From contig NC_088311.1 in assembly GCF_910592395.1 (NCBI RefSeq), positions 3,908,501 to 3,972,500 of the forward strand: a stretch of 64,000 nucleotides of DNA, written 5' to 3'. A program made the translations under genes and the position numbers. Under the pieces are notes generated by a model that worked only from the letters and a program-made list of their open reading frames with translations, did no database searches and had not been told where the DNA came from. This stretch comes from Lineus longissimus. Lineage: Eukaryota > Nemertea > Pilidiophora > Heteronemertea > Lineidae. Positions 12,833 through 23,355 of the stretch are shown in pieces; position 1 is the first letter of the stretch, and each line of letters starts with the position of its first letter.

Positions 12833-14870
12833 CTCAGATGTAGGTCTCTCGATAACTCCTTTGAAAAAGTGCTCCCTTCTTCGACATACAACGCCTTTAT
12901 CCTGAGAGAAAAATGATTTTAGCATAATGATTCATGTGAAAAATGCTGGATGTATACAGATATGCTCACGTTTACACTCCTTTTTCCTATGACCCGGTGT
13001 AACGTTCGTTATTGCCCATATTTCAGTGTTTCCATGCAATAGACAGCTAGATGATTGAATCAGACATTTTGACGGGGTTGTTTTTGGTAACGCCGGAAAC
13101 GGACGGTTGCCAAATATTTTGCTGCGCTATTCCCCGGTCAGCATAGAAACATCAACCGGAATAGTACAAATTAAAAACGTTGATCTTGAGACAATTATAA
13201 TTATGAGAGCTGTATACATACCTTCTGTCTTGACAACTTATTGTCTTGGCTGTGCGCCGGAAACGGACGGTTGCCAAATATATTCTGCTGCGTTATTCCC
13301 CGGTTAGCATAGAAACATCGACCAGATTGGTACAAATTCAAAACGTTGATCTCGAGACAATTATATGAGAGCTGCATACATACCTTCTGTCTTGACAACT
13401 TCTTGTCTTGGTCGTGCGCTGATTAGAGATGCACAGCAAGTGTTGTCAAGAGTAATTCCTAGGCGGTGATAGTAAAATTCGTCCGTGCATGCCGTGCATT
13501 TCCAAGGATGTAAATCAATGAGCATGTATGCTGATCACATCCTGATGAGTATGCAAGTGAGGCAAGGCGCATAGGTTGGCCAAATTTGTTGGCATGATCT
13601 TCCTTCGTGGTCAATATTATGGTATCATAATATACTTGTTAGAGGTTCAATGGCATTATTAAGACCATTATAACTAACCTTCCACTGTACATTGTACAGT
13701 AGTTTCCATCACTGAATAATGTTGTCAAAGAAATGGAAGATTTTAAAAGATTCGATTAGAGTTGGCCACCTGGCTTAAGCATGTTTATGAATATGACTTA
13801 TTTTAAGTAAGTACCCCGCCTAAATTTAAGATGCATTTGAGGTGCTCCACTTGGACTTAAGTATAGCTTTATGAATACGGGCCCTGAGATCAAGGCCAGG
13901 ACAAGTATACGCAGAGTCCGTAATGTTCAGTGAGGCAGCCAGCCCACGATTTGCCCGTAGACCCAATACAACGCCCAGTCGATCATTTCCACACTCAATA
14001 ACATCTCCAATCGGAATTCTGCTAGCACGAGGTATTCCGTGTCCATGGTATAAAATTCAGTTTCATGCTTAAATGTATAGCCTACATGCCAATACAATAG
14101 GGCCGCCGGGACACGTCTTCAAGGGGGACGTTATACTTCTTTCATCACCGAGCTGGTTACATAAAATACAGCTGTACGGCTCCATCAGTGCACTGAGAGC
14201 TTTATCTTGTCATCATTTCTGAAATTATGCTGCAAGATAAGGTCAGCTGTCACCGATTGCCAGTATACATTATACTTAAAAAGTTAAGAGTATATAATGC
14301 GTATATATTTATTTACTCACAATAGATGGAATATTTACTCTATTTTATTCATCTACACAATGTATTTTCAACATCAGAAACGCGCCAGGGGATGTCACTC
14401 TTCGGTAAAAAGCCTTGTAGTGACAGGCTTAAAGTGAACCCAGCTATACACCTTTCCAGAAATGGGGCGCCGAGTCCGAAATAGTGATGTCATAAGGGGA
14501 AACTAGGCCTTATGGTGGAGGGACAAAGGAGATAGTCATGGTTGACCAACACACTTGAATGCCTTTAATGACGGACAAGGGGGAAAAAGTTAGTTCCAAT
14601 GCAAGCCACCAATTTCGGGAAGCATGTATAGTCCCCACCAGACTTGTGATTGAATAGTTTCGTTCTGGTGTTCCGTTCCTTTCAGGATTAGCTATAGGAT
14701 GGTTTGAAGAACGGCCACATCGACAAAGTAGTCCCACCATTTACTAATAACAACTATCACAGATATTCCTTTTTTACGCCGGCAATCATGGGCGTACTGT
14801 TTGGTCCGCGGCATCGCTTTTTTGTATCATGCCTGTAGAAAATTGGGAAAATGGATCGTGGTCAGTGCAT
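12833..14870. other. Intergenic region between CAPSL and the cysteine-rich gene
   Basis: Includes the CAPSL upstream region and the 164-bp tandem duplication at 13091-13415. Apart from these I saw no exon with family similarity. Confidence 0.5.
13091..13415. repeat. Tandem duplication, two units of about 164 bp
   Basis: The unit starting CGCCGGAAACGGACGG at 13091 recurs at 13255. Both copies share ATTCCCCGGT.AGCATAGAAACAT, AACGTTGAT and the segment CCTTCTGTCTTGACAACTT. Differences are scattered, so the duplication is not brand new. It is noncoding as far as I can see. Confidence 0.85.
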
Positions 14871-17145
14871 TCATAATAATTTGAAGAAGCAAAGCCTTGC
14901 AGTTTCAATGTATATGATATGAACACATGACGCCTCCTGGCGACAACTGGCAGCACACTGAAAGAATCCTATATTTTCTTTCAGCTGTGTTCCTGTTTCT
15001 ATCCCTGTGAGGTGGGCTGGTTCGGTGGATTTAAGATTGATTCCAGCAATGCCGTTCATTCCCGCTTGACGCTTGTATACCTTCAGCGTTCGAGATGCTG
15101 GAAATAATCAACATATTTTTCACGAGATGTAACACAGCACGAGATGTCAGTTTGTATTGTAAAAATCAACAGTTAAGTTTCATATTTCAGCTTCATTTCA
15201 TTCGCAGACAATTGTAATATTCATACACTGCCGTGAGAAGACTACCATACTTTGCATTATGAAACGAAATACCCTTATAATTATTAGTCTTTTTATTAGT
15301 TTAAGGGAAAGTATTTTTGAATTTCACGAAATTCACTCTATATTGCACTATTTGAGATGAAGACATAGTGTGAAGTGAATATTCGGAACTAACCGATGGA
15401 GTGTTTTGGTTCAGCAGCATCATCATTACTAAAATCTAATATACAAACTGTCTCACACAAACAATGTGCACCAACTCTGCAGCGCTGGCAGTTGGTCACC
15501 TGGCACTGAACGGTGTCATTAAGCGTGGACGCAGCAACAGCCGAATTTGGATATGAAGGTCTCCATCTGTAAGGAAGATATAGCACGGGTGAAAAGAGGT
15601 TTACATCCGTGAATGCGTGCATGATGAGTCTTCACAACCAATTCATTGGTTTAAGGAATTGATTCCAAACTTGAAGAATTGGTTGTCATGTACCTTTGGC
15701 CAAATCTATCTTAAAGCCCTTTAGACCGTCAAGAACTATCTTTAGATTTTCAAGGACTTTTCCTTACAAAAAATAAATAATTAAAAAAAAAAAAAATCTA
15801 TCGCAACCCATACATTATTAGTGATTTTATAGGCCTACCTTTTTGATTCTTATTTAAATTACAGGAGTTGCAAAGTAAAGTATAATGCATTATTCTGCTC
15901 TCTCGTTTGACTTACGGTGAATGCAGGTTGCATCCATAAACTTCAGTTCCAGCTGGACATGACGCGGTCGGATTGGCCACGTAACCCACATGTTCGGGGT
16001 GACTGGCATTTACCTTCCCATTGGTGTACATGCAGAATATTCGGCTCTGTGCCAAAGAAATCAACGCATTGGAATTAGTTTTCTTTAGGCACTTGGGGAT
16101 CGTTTAACTATTTCGTATTGATATTTTTTTGTGGATAAGTATCTCATCATAGGTATGACGGTAGGCTAACGCAACAACGTCGTTCCCGTGTCACTGACCG
16201 TTCGTGGACCGCTATTTTCGAAGTTTGGTTTTTCTTACAGTCTATTTACCGAGTGCCTCTAATTCATCCAGCACCAACCCTTTTCATCAGGATCTTCGAT
16301 TTAGTCTTCTTTCCTCTTTTTGTTATGGGGTCAATCAGAATTTTCATGGTCCACCACTTTGATCCTTCCCGTTGATTTTCGATTTTGACACTGTTCTCCT
16401 TTTTGACGGTTATTGTTCAGGTACTTCCGGTCGATGAGATGGCTGTCTTTCACATGTCTGCATAGGCCTACGGTTAATGCATAAATTGGCGGTATTCGAC
16501 CAAATACATGTACGATTTCAAGAAATTCAGAAGAACTATATAAGTTATATCGTGAGGTATAACTTACAGTGACTGTTCCATATGGCGAGCCTGATTTCTT
16601 AGCTTGACACCTTCCGTCCTGTAGCATGTAGGAGCCGTCAGTTGGTCCAACCGCTTCACACTTGATTGCGACATATTTGGTCGGACAAGGCGGTGAGGTA
16701 GAGGGAGAATCATCAGCTTTACCCGAGGCAGAGCCGGTCAGGACTTGGAAGGCAGGGACGCCTAGATAGAAAGGAACATGATAATTTAAAGCAGTGTTGT
16801 AGAAAGGTGTTGGCTACAGCTTTTGTCATGACCATGCTTTCTGCACCGAATCAGCATTTTAAGATTGGCGAATGCTCTGTTAAAGGAAAGGAATAGTCAA
16901 ATGTGTGGTGTTGACTGGTGAAAGTAGCAAATCATGGTTCCTAAATAAAAACCGTGATAAGGTCTTATCCTGTCTGATCAACGAGTTAAAAAATGTACAA
17001 GGGTCAACCTATGCCTCCTCACTGCGTTCGATAAGAAAGGCCTGGTTTATTTTCCATTTAAGGACGACTTACCGCCAACGTTCCAACTGTATCTAGTGAA
17101 AATTATGGCATATATAAGGAGCTCCGAAACTAGTGGTGCTTCCAT
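14871..17145 (-). CDS. Predicted secreted cysteine-rich protein with a C-terminal PAN/apple-like segment
   Basis: Five exons fit in phase on the minus strand: 17145-17073, 16761-16568, 16046-15916, 15566-15394, 15097-14871. The total is 798 nt, 265 aa. The first exon begins MEAPLVSELL and has a hydrophobic stretch that could be a signal peptide, and an in-frame TAA sits just upstream. Next come two Cys modules. The first runs from CPTKYVAIKC to RIFC; the second contains SCPAGTEVYGC and ends with VGAHCLC. The spacing recalls the Cys/His-rich modules of PCSK9-type C-terminal domains, a weak resemblance from memory. The last exon has CAASCRQEASCV....Y.....C, the pattern of a PAN/apple domain. 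Internal exons are well supported by phase. The first exon is the least certain, and the family is not identified. Confidence 0.55.
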
Positions 17146-17872
17146 TTCTTACTCCGACATAAGAACACACGCATCAGTTAACATTAGCACAGATGTAGTC
17201 ACGTCAATTCGTAACCTATGGTTTCCAAAGTGACCAGGCTATATACAAAAGGAAAGTGTACGAATGGAAATCGTTTTTATCCACTTGGCCACAGACGCAC
17301 GGAATGCGTTGCAAGATGTCGATATTCAGTAGAAAACGTCACATGTAGCATGTAGCAAATGATTGCCTTTTAAACAGTTTTAATAATACAATGTATTTAT
17401 AGATTGTGCTGGTATACAAATCTACCGTTTTGCCTACACTTATTGTCCAGTGTGCACCCCATGACATAGTCAATTGACATTGTACGAGCCACCAGTTTGG
17501 AAATTGCTAAAAATAGAGGCACTTCAATGGCTGACAGAGGGATGTTTGAGAGGTTGTCATTAATAAGTGATTTGGTAAAAAGACTAAATTTGAGGGCAAG
17601 AAAGTGAAGTGTTGAGGATGTAGTTCGGAAAAACCAAAGCCGCTGTGACCAAAAGTGAGTTGCCCTTTAAGAAGTAGCTTTTGTCAGATTCAACCGCATG
17701 ATTTTAACAGACGACCCCCCCCCCCCCCCCCCCCCCCAATATTAATTGCTGTTCTGTAAACTGCTGACGCATTTCATCCAAAGTTACCGTCAAATTACGA
17801 ACAATACGGACATAAAGTGAGTCAACGCAATGGCGATGCTGACGATCATCATCCGAATACATTCAGAAAATA
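17146..17872. other. Intergenic region with a poly-C run
   Basis: A run of about 25 C residues lies near 17715-17739. No coding exon recognised. It probably includes 3' UTR of the minus-strand GPCR gene and upstream sequence of the cysteine-rich gene. Confidence 0.5.
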
Positions 17873-18940
17873 TCAAGTTTTACCCGAAATTCGACAGCTA
17901 AATAACCGTTTGCATTCTGTGCGGTAGAAATCTAGGGAAGCCACGTATACAATATAATTTGCGCCGTAATTTGTGTAGTGAAATGTAAATGCAACTTCCG
18001 ACAATTCTATTACAAACTGACGAAACTGTTCTGACGAATTCCTCCAGTTCGTCAACTCGCCGATGTAAACGAGAGTTGCAACGGTGGCAAATGGCAGCAT
18101 GGTTACAATAAATACTGTGGACACGATGATCAAATTACGAACGATTTTCCTGCCAATCTTTTTCTTGGCACTTCCACTCTTGATCGCGTCATCCAATGCG
18201 TCTTCGGGCCGAGACAGCCCTTCAAGAAGAAGAGCGTTGAGAACCACCAGGGATATAATTGGTAGAATGATATAAATCACCAGTGTTGTAGTGACCACTA
18301 ACACTAATTTTAAGGTACTTGATGTGGATGGAATGCATATAATTCCGCCCGAGAGACCTGCACTTGGCACGAGTATGTAGAACGGCAGCGGCAATGCTGC
18401 GACGGCAACACAGATTATGGCGACGAAGATGAGCAGATTTCTGCGTCTTGCTGGTGTAATTATAGTGGTTACCTTTAAAGGGTTTCTTATTGCTATACAA
18501 CGCTCGGTACAAAACACTACCAAGAACCATGCCGACATTAAGCCGCAGGCAAAGAACAGAAAGAGACGGAATTTGCAGTGGCCGTCTGTATAGGCTTCTG
18601 GTATGAAAAAAGCTCCGTTCGACAGTTCAAATGTCGCCTGGTCCAGCCAGCCACTGAAACCGATGCACAGAACTATGAGGTCGCACACTGCTATTGGAGC
18701 CAGATATGAAGTCGTAACCTTGTCTTTGCGTCTTGACCTCCAGAATACAATGACCGATAGAGTATTGCCAAAGATGCCCGACGCGACAATCAGCGCCGTA
18801 AAGTAAATGCTGAACTGCTGGACAAACTGACGAAACACGCGCAAGAGATTCTGGTCACTGTTGTACGTGTCACGGTCACCACCATAGGACCAAGCGACCC
18901 CTACTTCAGGAATACTCGGCGTGTTATTTTCCTGGTTCAT
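17873..18940 (-). CDS. Class A (rhodopsin-like) G protein-coupled receptor, intronless
   Basis: A 355-aa seven-transmembrane receptor in one exon. Asn59 in FGNTLSVIVF marks TM1, and Asp87 in the APIAVCDLIVL segment marks TM2. Cys122 at the top of TM3 can pair with a Cys in the second extracellular loop (GGIIC). The TM3 end reads ERC instead of DRY (residues 146-148). TM6 has a proline in TMLPF, and TM7 ends NYIVY where NPxxY is usual. The extracellular N terminus has an N-glycosylation sequon at Asn5. The third intracellular loop is basic (KKKIGRKIVRN). The overall look is of a peptide-type receptor common in invertebrate expansions; the ligand cannot be assigned. The start is the first ATG of the open frame. 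Confidence 0.9.
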   Translation of the reverse strand: MNQENNTPSIPEVGVAWSYGGDRDTYNSDQNLLRVFRQFVQQFSIYFTALIVASGIFGNTLSVIVFWRSRRKDKVTTSYLAPIAVCDLIVLCIGFSGWLDQATFELSNGAFFIPEAYTDGHCKFRLFLFFACGLMSAWFLVVFCTERCIAIRNPLKVTTIITPARRRNLLIFVAIICVAVAALPLPFYILVPSAGLSGGIICIPSTSSTLKLVLVVTTTLVIYIILPIISLVVLNALLLEGLSRPEDALDDAIKSGSAKKKIGRKIVRNLIIVSTVFIVTMLPFATVATLVYIGELTNWRNSSEQFRQFVIELSEVAFTFHYTNYGANYIVYVASLDFYRTECKRLFSCRISGKT

Positions 18941-20315
18941 CGTAACTGTACTTTATGGTTTGCACGCACGCGACTGCCTTTCCGTCAACTGGGCGTCTCC
19001 ATGGCGATTGTCATCCAATTAAGATTCCAGCCTTTCTTTCACTCGTATAGCTCACTATACAAATGATATATATAATTATGCATACTTAGACTATAGGTGG
19101 GATGTATTGAAAACCGGAGTATACGAGGATGAGTAGTCTAGGGCTTCACTTTCAATGCAAAACTGACAAATTAATACAACTGAGAAACGAAATGTTGGGA
19201 AATTATGCAATGCAGAAAATGTTTTAAACGGGTCGAGCTCAGGTAAGCTCTTAAATGACGGCTTCCTGCATGTGGCGATCTGTAATAGTGAGAGCTCTTG
19301 TGAAGCTCTCGGTACACACACTGGTCAGTGAGAAAAAGCGCTATACAAGAGCCGCCATTATTGTCATCACCTGAAAACCATCTGAAAATCTTGGAGTTGA
19401 CACACCGCAGGAGTTCCCTTTACAAACTCAAACTCGTCACCTTGGTCTTGATGTCTACACTAATACAGCGACCGTAACTGCTATCATAGATTGGCGATTT
19501 CCATGTAAAGATACTGCGCGTGTGCTAGCCGCAAGCTTATTTCAACTTAATCACCACCTGAAGCCAAAAATATGATCACATGATTGATTTCGACGGCATC
19601 CATCGATTTGACATCGCGTCATCCTTGGTGTGCGTACGGTGTGGATGTGATCATGTGTGAAACCATGACAGGCAAGCTGAAATTTCGACGAGAGATAATT
19701 ATTCTCATGCGACCCCATTATCTGCAGTTTAGGTAGCGTCTACTCCGAATTTGATCCTATCCAACCGACACTGCCTACAATTAGCCATCATTATCATCAT
19801 CAGACCAGCGAAAGCGAGAAAATCAGAATTATAGTCAAGGAAAACGGTGGATCAGCCAAATTTTCAATAATCACATCCGCCTCGAAAAAAATCTATGTTT
19901 TTTAAATAATGATAGCAAGTGCAGAATCTTGATTTTCGACTATTTCAAATGTTTCTCTACTTCTCAATGTTCTTTGACCATAATCCCAACCGACATTGGA
20001 GAATTGTCTTGCCTCTGCTGACGAACAATGTAGGGAAAGGTATAGAATTGTATCAGACCATTCAAAATATTCCATTATCGTAAACAAGTCTACGGTGCAT
20101 GTGATGTCCTTTCCCACCAAGCGAGAACCGAGCACATTTCAGCTTCACTAAGTTTCATTATGTTAAAAAAGGATCATGTGATGTCCTTTCCCAGCCACCG
20201 TATAAGTCAGTGTCAGTCCAAAGAAGAATGTTCGTGTGGCAACTTAATTTCTATTTTCACGCTCATTCCGACAAATTCGTTAATGCTCTACGAAACTTAA
20301 CTTTCCCTAGTCGCT
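18941..20315. other. Intergenic region between the GPCR and regucalcin
   Basis: No exon recognised. A direct repeat of CATGTGATGTCCTTTCCCA occurs near 20098 and 20174. Confidence 0.5.
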
Positions 20316-20320
20316 TTATT
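20315..20320 (-). terminator. AATAAA poly(A) signal overlapping the RGN stop codon
   Basis: On the minus strand the last codons read CAA TAA AGC, so AATAAA starts inside the final Gln codon. If used, the 3' UTR would be only a few tens of bases. Use is inferred. Confidence 0.35.
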
Positions 20321-22930
20321 GACCAACATAATCATTGGGTGGCATCCCCTTACATCCAAGCCCCTTGATTCTAAATACTGATCCGGCCAGTGGGTCCATA
20401 TCTCTTGGGTTCCCGCCGTCAAACACACAGCTTGTAGCATAGAGTTCATCATAGTTTTTGCCTCCAAAACAACACGAGGTAATGTTCTTGGCTGGGAGGA
20501 CAACTTCACGGAGAATGGACCCTGAAAGAGAGGAGAGATTTAAGAATTTATTTTCCAGCACTTATGCAGGTTGATTAAAAACATTGCACACAACAGGAGA
20601 TTTTTTAAAACTCGACATGTTGCAGTAAGATAACCAATTTTGACCAGATACCATCACAGGCGCGAATTTCGTAGGTCCAGCACGAGGCAGACAGTCAATC
20701 TTACCTGTTTTTGAATCAACATGGATGATCTTGCTCGCCCCGAATATAGCAACCCAAAGATTCCCGTCGGAATCCATTGTCATCCCATCCAAAATACCAT
20801 TTTCCTTGTCGTAGGTCAGAAGAGTCCTTTGGTTAGCTGAAAACAATCATTTGAAGTTTGAGAACTTTCGTTGGGATTCATGTGCAGTGTAACTGGAATG
20901 CAACATGCCGACATATTGTCCACGCCGGGCGAGACAGGTTCCAGGTTTCGGGCAGGATCCCATGCATGCACGTTGGACTTCATTGGCGCTGATGTAAATG
21001 CCTCGCCATTTATGTCAGTGTGTGTACCAAAAGGCACATTCTTTACCCTTTGCTGTCTTTCTTTTCATGTGAAGTTACCTATATTCCCTGTGTCCACATC
21101 GTAGTCAAAGGCGTATAATCGTGACGGATACGGCATCGAGTCGATGTAGTACATCGTTTTGTTGTCGAGACTCCAAGCCAACCCATTGCTTATAAAGACC
21201 TTGTCCTTCAACAAGGTAAGACTGCCATCTCCATCCAAACGATAGAGATTCCCTGAATCTGGGACCTGGTCACTGTGTGCATCGTCAATCATCATAGTCC
21301 CTTTAACAGATAAGATGAATTATAACTAGCGGCACCTGTCGACTGTATTTTCTTAGTATCCAAGATGGTTGACTTTGGCAGCCATCTTGGATTTGGTTTC
21401 TTTCAATCATCAGTTTTTAAACCGGCACAGAAATACGTAGCTTCATCTGAAAACGCGGAGATAAAATTAATGTAAGGTATTGCATTATGCGTTGTATCAT
21501 TGAATATTCTTCCTACATCTGTTTCAATAACTTGAATTTTAAGATGCAACTTTATTATACCCAAAGTAGTACTAATGTTAAAAAATAATTCAAAACTAGC
21601 TCCATAATGGAAATAAACTATGGTCTTTGGTTACTGTTGCAGCTCTCTAGAAAATGTGCGGATACCTGCAAATAGTCTTCCTTTGCGATCACACTTGGCA
21701 TCATTGAACCGGTTAATTGGCTGGTCCTTGTCGACCTCGGCAATGACCTTGCCCTGTTGTGGAGAATCCCATTGGAAGTGCACGATCTTCTTCCCAACAC
21801 CGGCCACGTAGCCTCCATTTGAATGTGGTATGACAAACCCTACGTGAGTTCCTGAAACGGAAAACTGGACAATTACATGAATACTGAAGAATGCAAGGGG
21901 CAAAGCGGAGTCTGGACATGACATGTCTCGCTGAAAGCAAGTATTAGCCTATACTGAAAAGAATCGTCACTCGACTTGTCCCTCGTGCGTTGGACTATCA
22001 GTACACTTCGAACGCAGTGGACCTGCCTCATCCCCTCGCCCTGAGGAGATCTCATTGGGACCGACGACGCAATGGACTGCCCAGGGACTCTAGACTTTAG
22101 TCGCTCGTGTCAATACACTTACCCATGGTAACCTTCTCATCGTTGTTCGTCTTGGAGTCCCATCGGTGTATGTCACCATCAGCGATGTCTACATAGAGCA
22201 GCGACTGGGTGCTCTCGACCCAGTGTGGCCCCTCTCCCACACTACGTGCGGCATGTTTTAATATTGTCTCTATTTGTTCAGCCTGCAAAGAACAAATATA
22301 TGCAAAGAATAATGCAGTTTCATCCCGCAGTGCGACTCCGAATTACATAGGTTGAATGTTATTTTCTGATGAAGTGCGGAAATCGCTCTCTTTAAATACT
22401 GATGCCGCGGGTTACGACGCATGCAGCGTCTAAAACCACTATTCTGAAACCCCGGTCTGAAACACGGCCGGCCATACCTGTACTAAGGTAAGCCTACCTA
22501 CACTCGCAGCCTGTCGGCCGCTTGGCCTCATTCCGTGATATGGCATGCGATTCTCCTCTTTTCATACCCTGTAACCCAAATCAGTGTGTGTCATGTGACA
22601 AGCCAGTGTGTGCATCAGATGTAGACCTCATACTTACCATACTTCTGCGACAGCCTAAAATTATTGTGGCCTGTTTATTTTAAAAACACAGTCGATGATA
22701 CGTGCAAAGGCCTACAAGCAATATCAAATACAAACTATTTTATCAACGCCGATAGCGATATCGCGTATCATATAGATCTAGGCCTAGTGGCATCATGTAT
22801 TGACAAGCAGACTACGCGCGTCTTATACCGATATTTGTATTTCAAGCTGAAGTTGATCGGCTATTACTCACACATAAAAGGCATCGCTGTACACACAATG
22901 GTAACAAGTTAGCGTGAGGCCACTTACCAT
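20316..22930 (-). CDS. RGN: Regucalcin / SMP30 (gluconolactonase), complete, six coding exons
   Basis: A six-bladed beta-propeller lactonase that hydrolyses aldonolactones and is linked to calcium handling in the cytosol. Exons on the minus strand: 22930-22928 (ATG only), 22282-22123, 21851-21666, 21300-21079, 20836-20705, 20521-20316. The total is 909 nt, 302 aa, against 299 in human. Metal-ligand residues are in place: Glu18 in VGEGPHW, Asn155 in ISNGLAW and Asp207 in ILDGM. RFND of the substrate pocket and SCCFGGKNYDELY near the C terminus are also present. The coding part of exon 1 is just the ATG, directly followed by GTAAGTG. A second ATG with the same arrangement lies at 22640-22638 and could be an alternative first exon. 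The neighbouring PRXL2C gene is divergent, 425 bp away. Confidence 0.94.
22638..22640 (-). other. Possible alternative RGN first-exon start codon
   Basis: On the minus strand ATG is immediately followed by the donor GTAAGTATG and preceded by AGAAGT. Splicing to the acceptor at 22283 gives the same protein as the upstream ATG at 22930. Confidence 0.4.
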
Positions 22931-23056
22931 GGCTATTGTTCGATCGTCAGTCTGATCGATATCTCGGCAAGTGTACTAGCGTTTTTTTATCTCATTCAAA
23001 AACCACAATGTGCATTGCGTTGAAACTTACGCAGTGTCTTTCTGACCTTCGAAACT

Positions 23057-23213
23057 AGGTCAAGGTCAAAATGTTATACGCTCTAAGTCAATCTTGATCA
23101 TATCTATTAATGATGCACCTTTGAGGATCACACAGTGAAGGTTTCTCGATATAACTGACATTGAGTTTTATGACCTGACCTACTCACACCTGAAAAGTAG
23201 GTCACATTGACCT
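23057..23213. promoter_or_regulatory. Nuclear-receptor-like sites between divergent RGN and PRXL2C
   Basis: AGGTCAAGGTCA at 23057-23068 contains an extended half-site (TCAAGGTCA). AGGTCACATTGACCT at 23199-23213 is a perfect inverted repeat with a 3-bp spacer, the estrogen-response-element pattern. A further TGACCTGACCTAC lies between them. The wording resembles the dispersed repeat at 61470-62500, so the sites may derive from a mobile element. Confidence 0.45.
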
Positions 23214-23355
23214 GAGTATTTCTTCAGCGGTATGGGCGGAGGTAGCTCAATTTACTTTTGACCACGGCTGTACCACTTGTCGTCCGTAACCAGGTTGCCA
23301 GGTTGGACTGTGTGTCGAGGTTCGTTGCTGATCACGTGGCCAAACTTGTTTGAAG

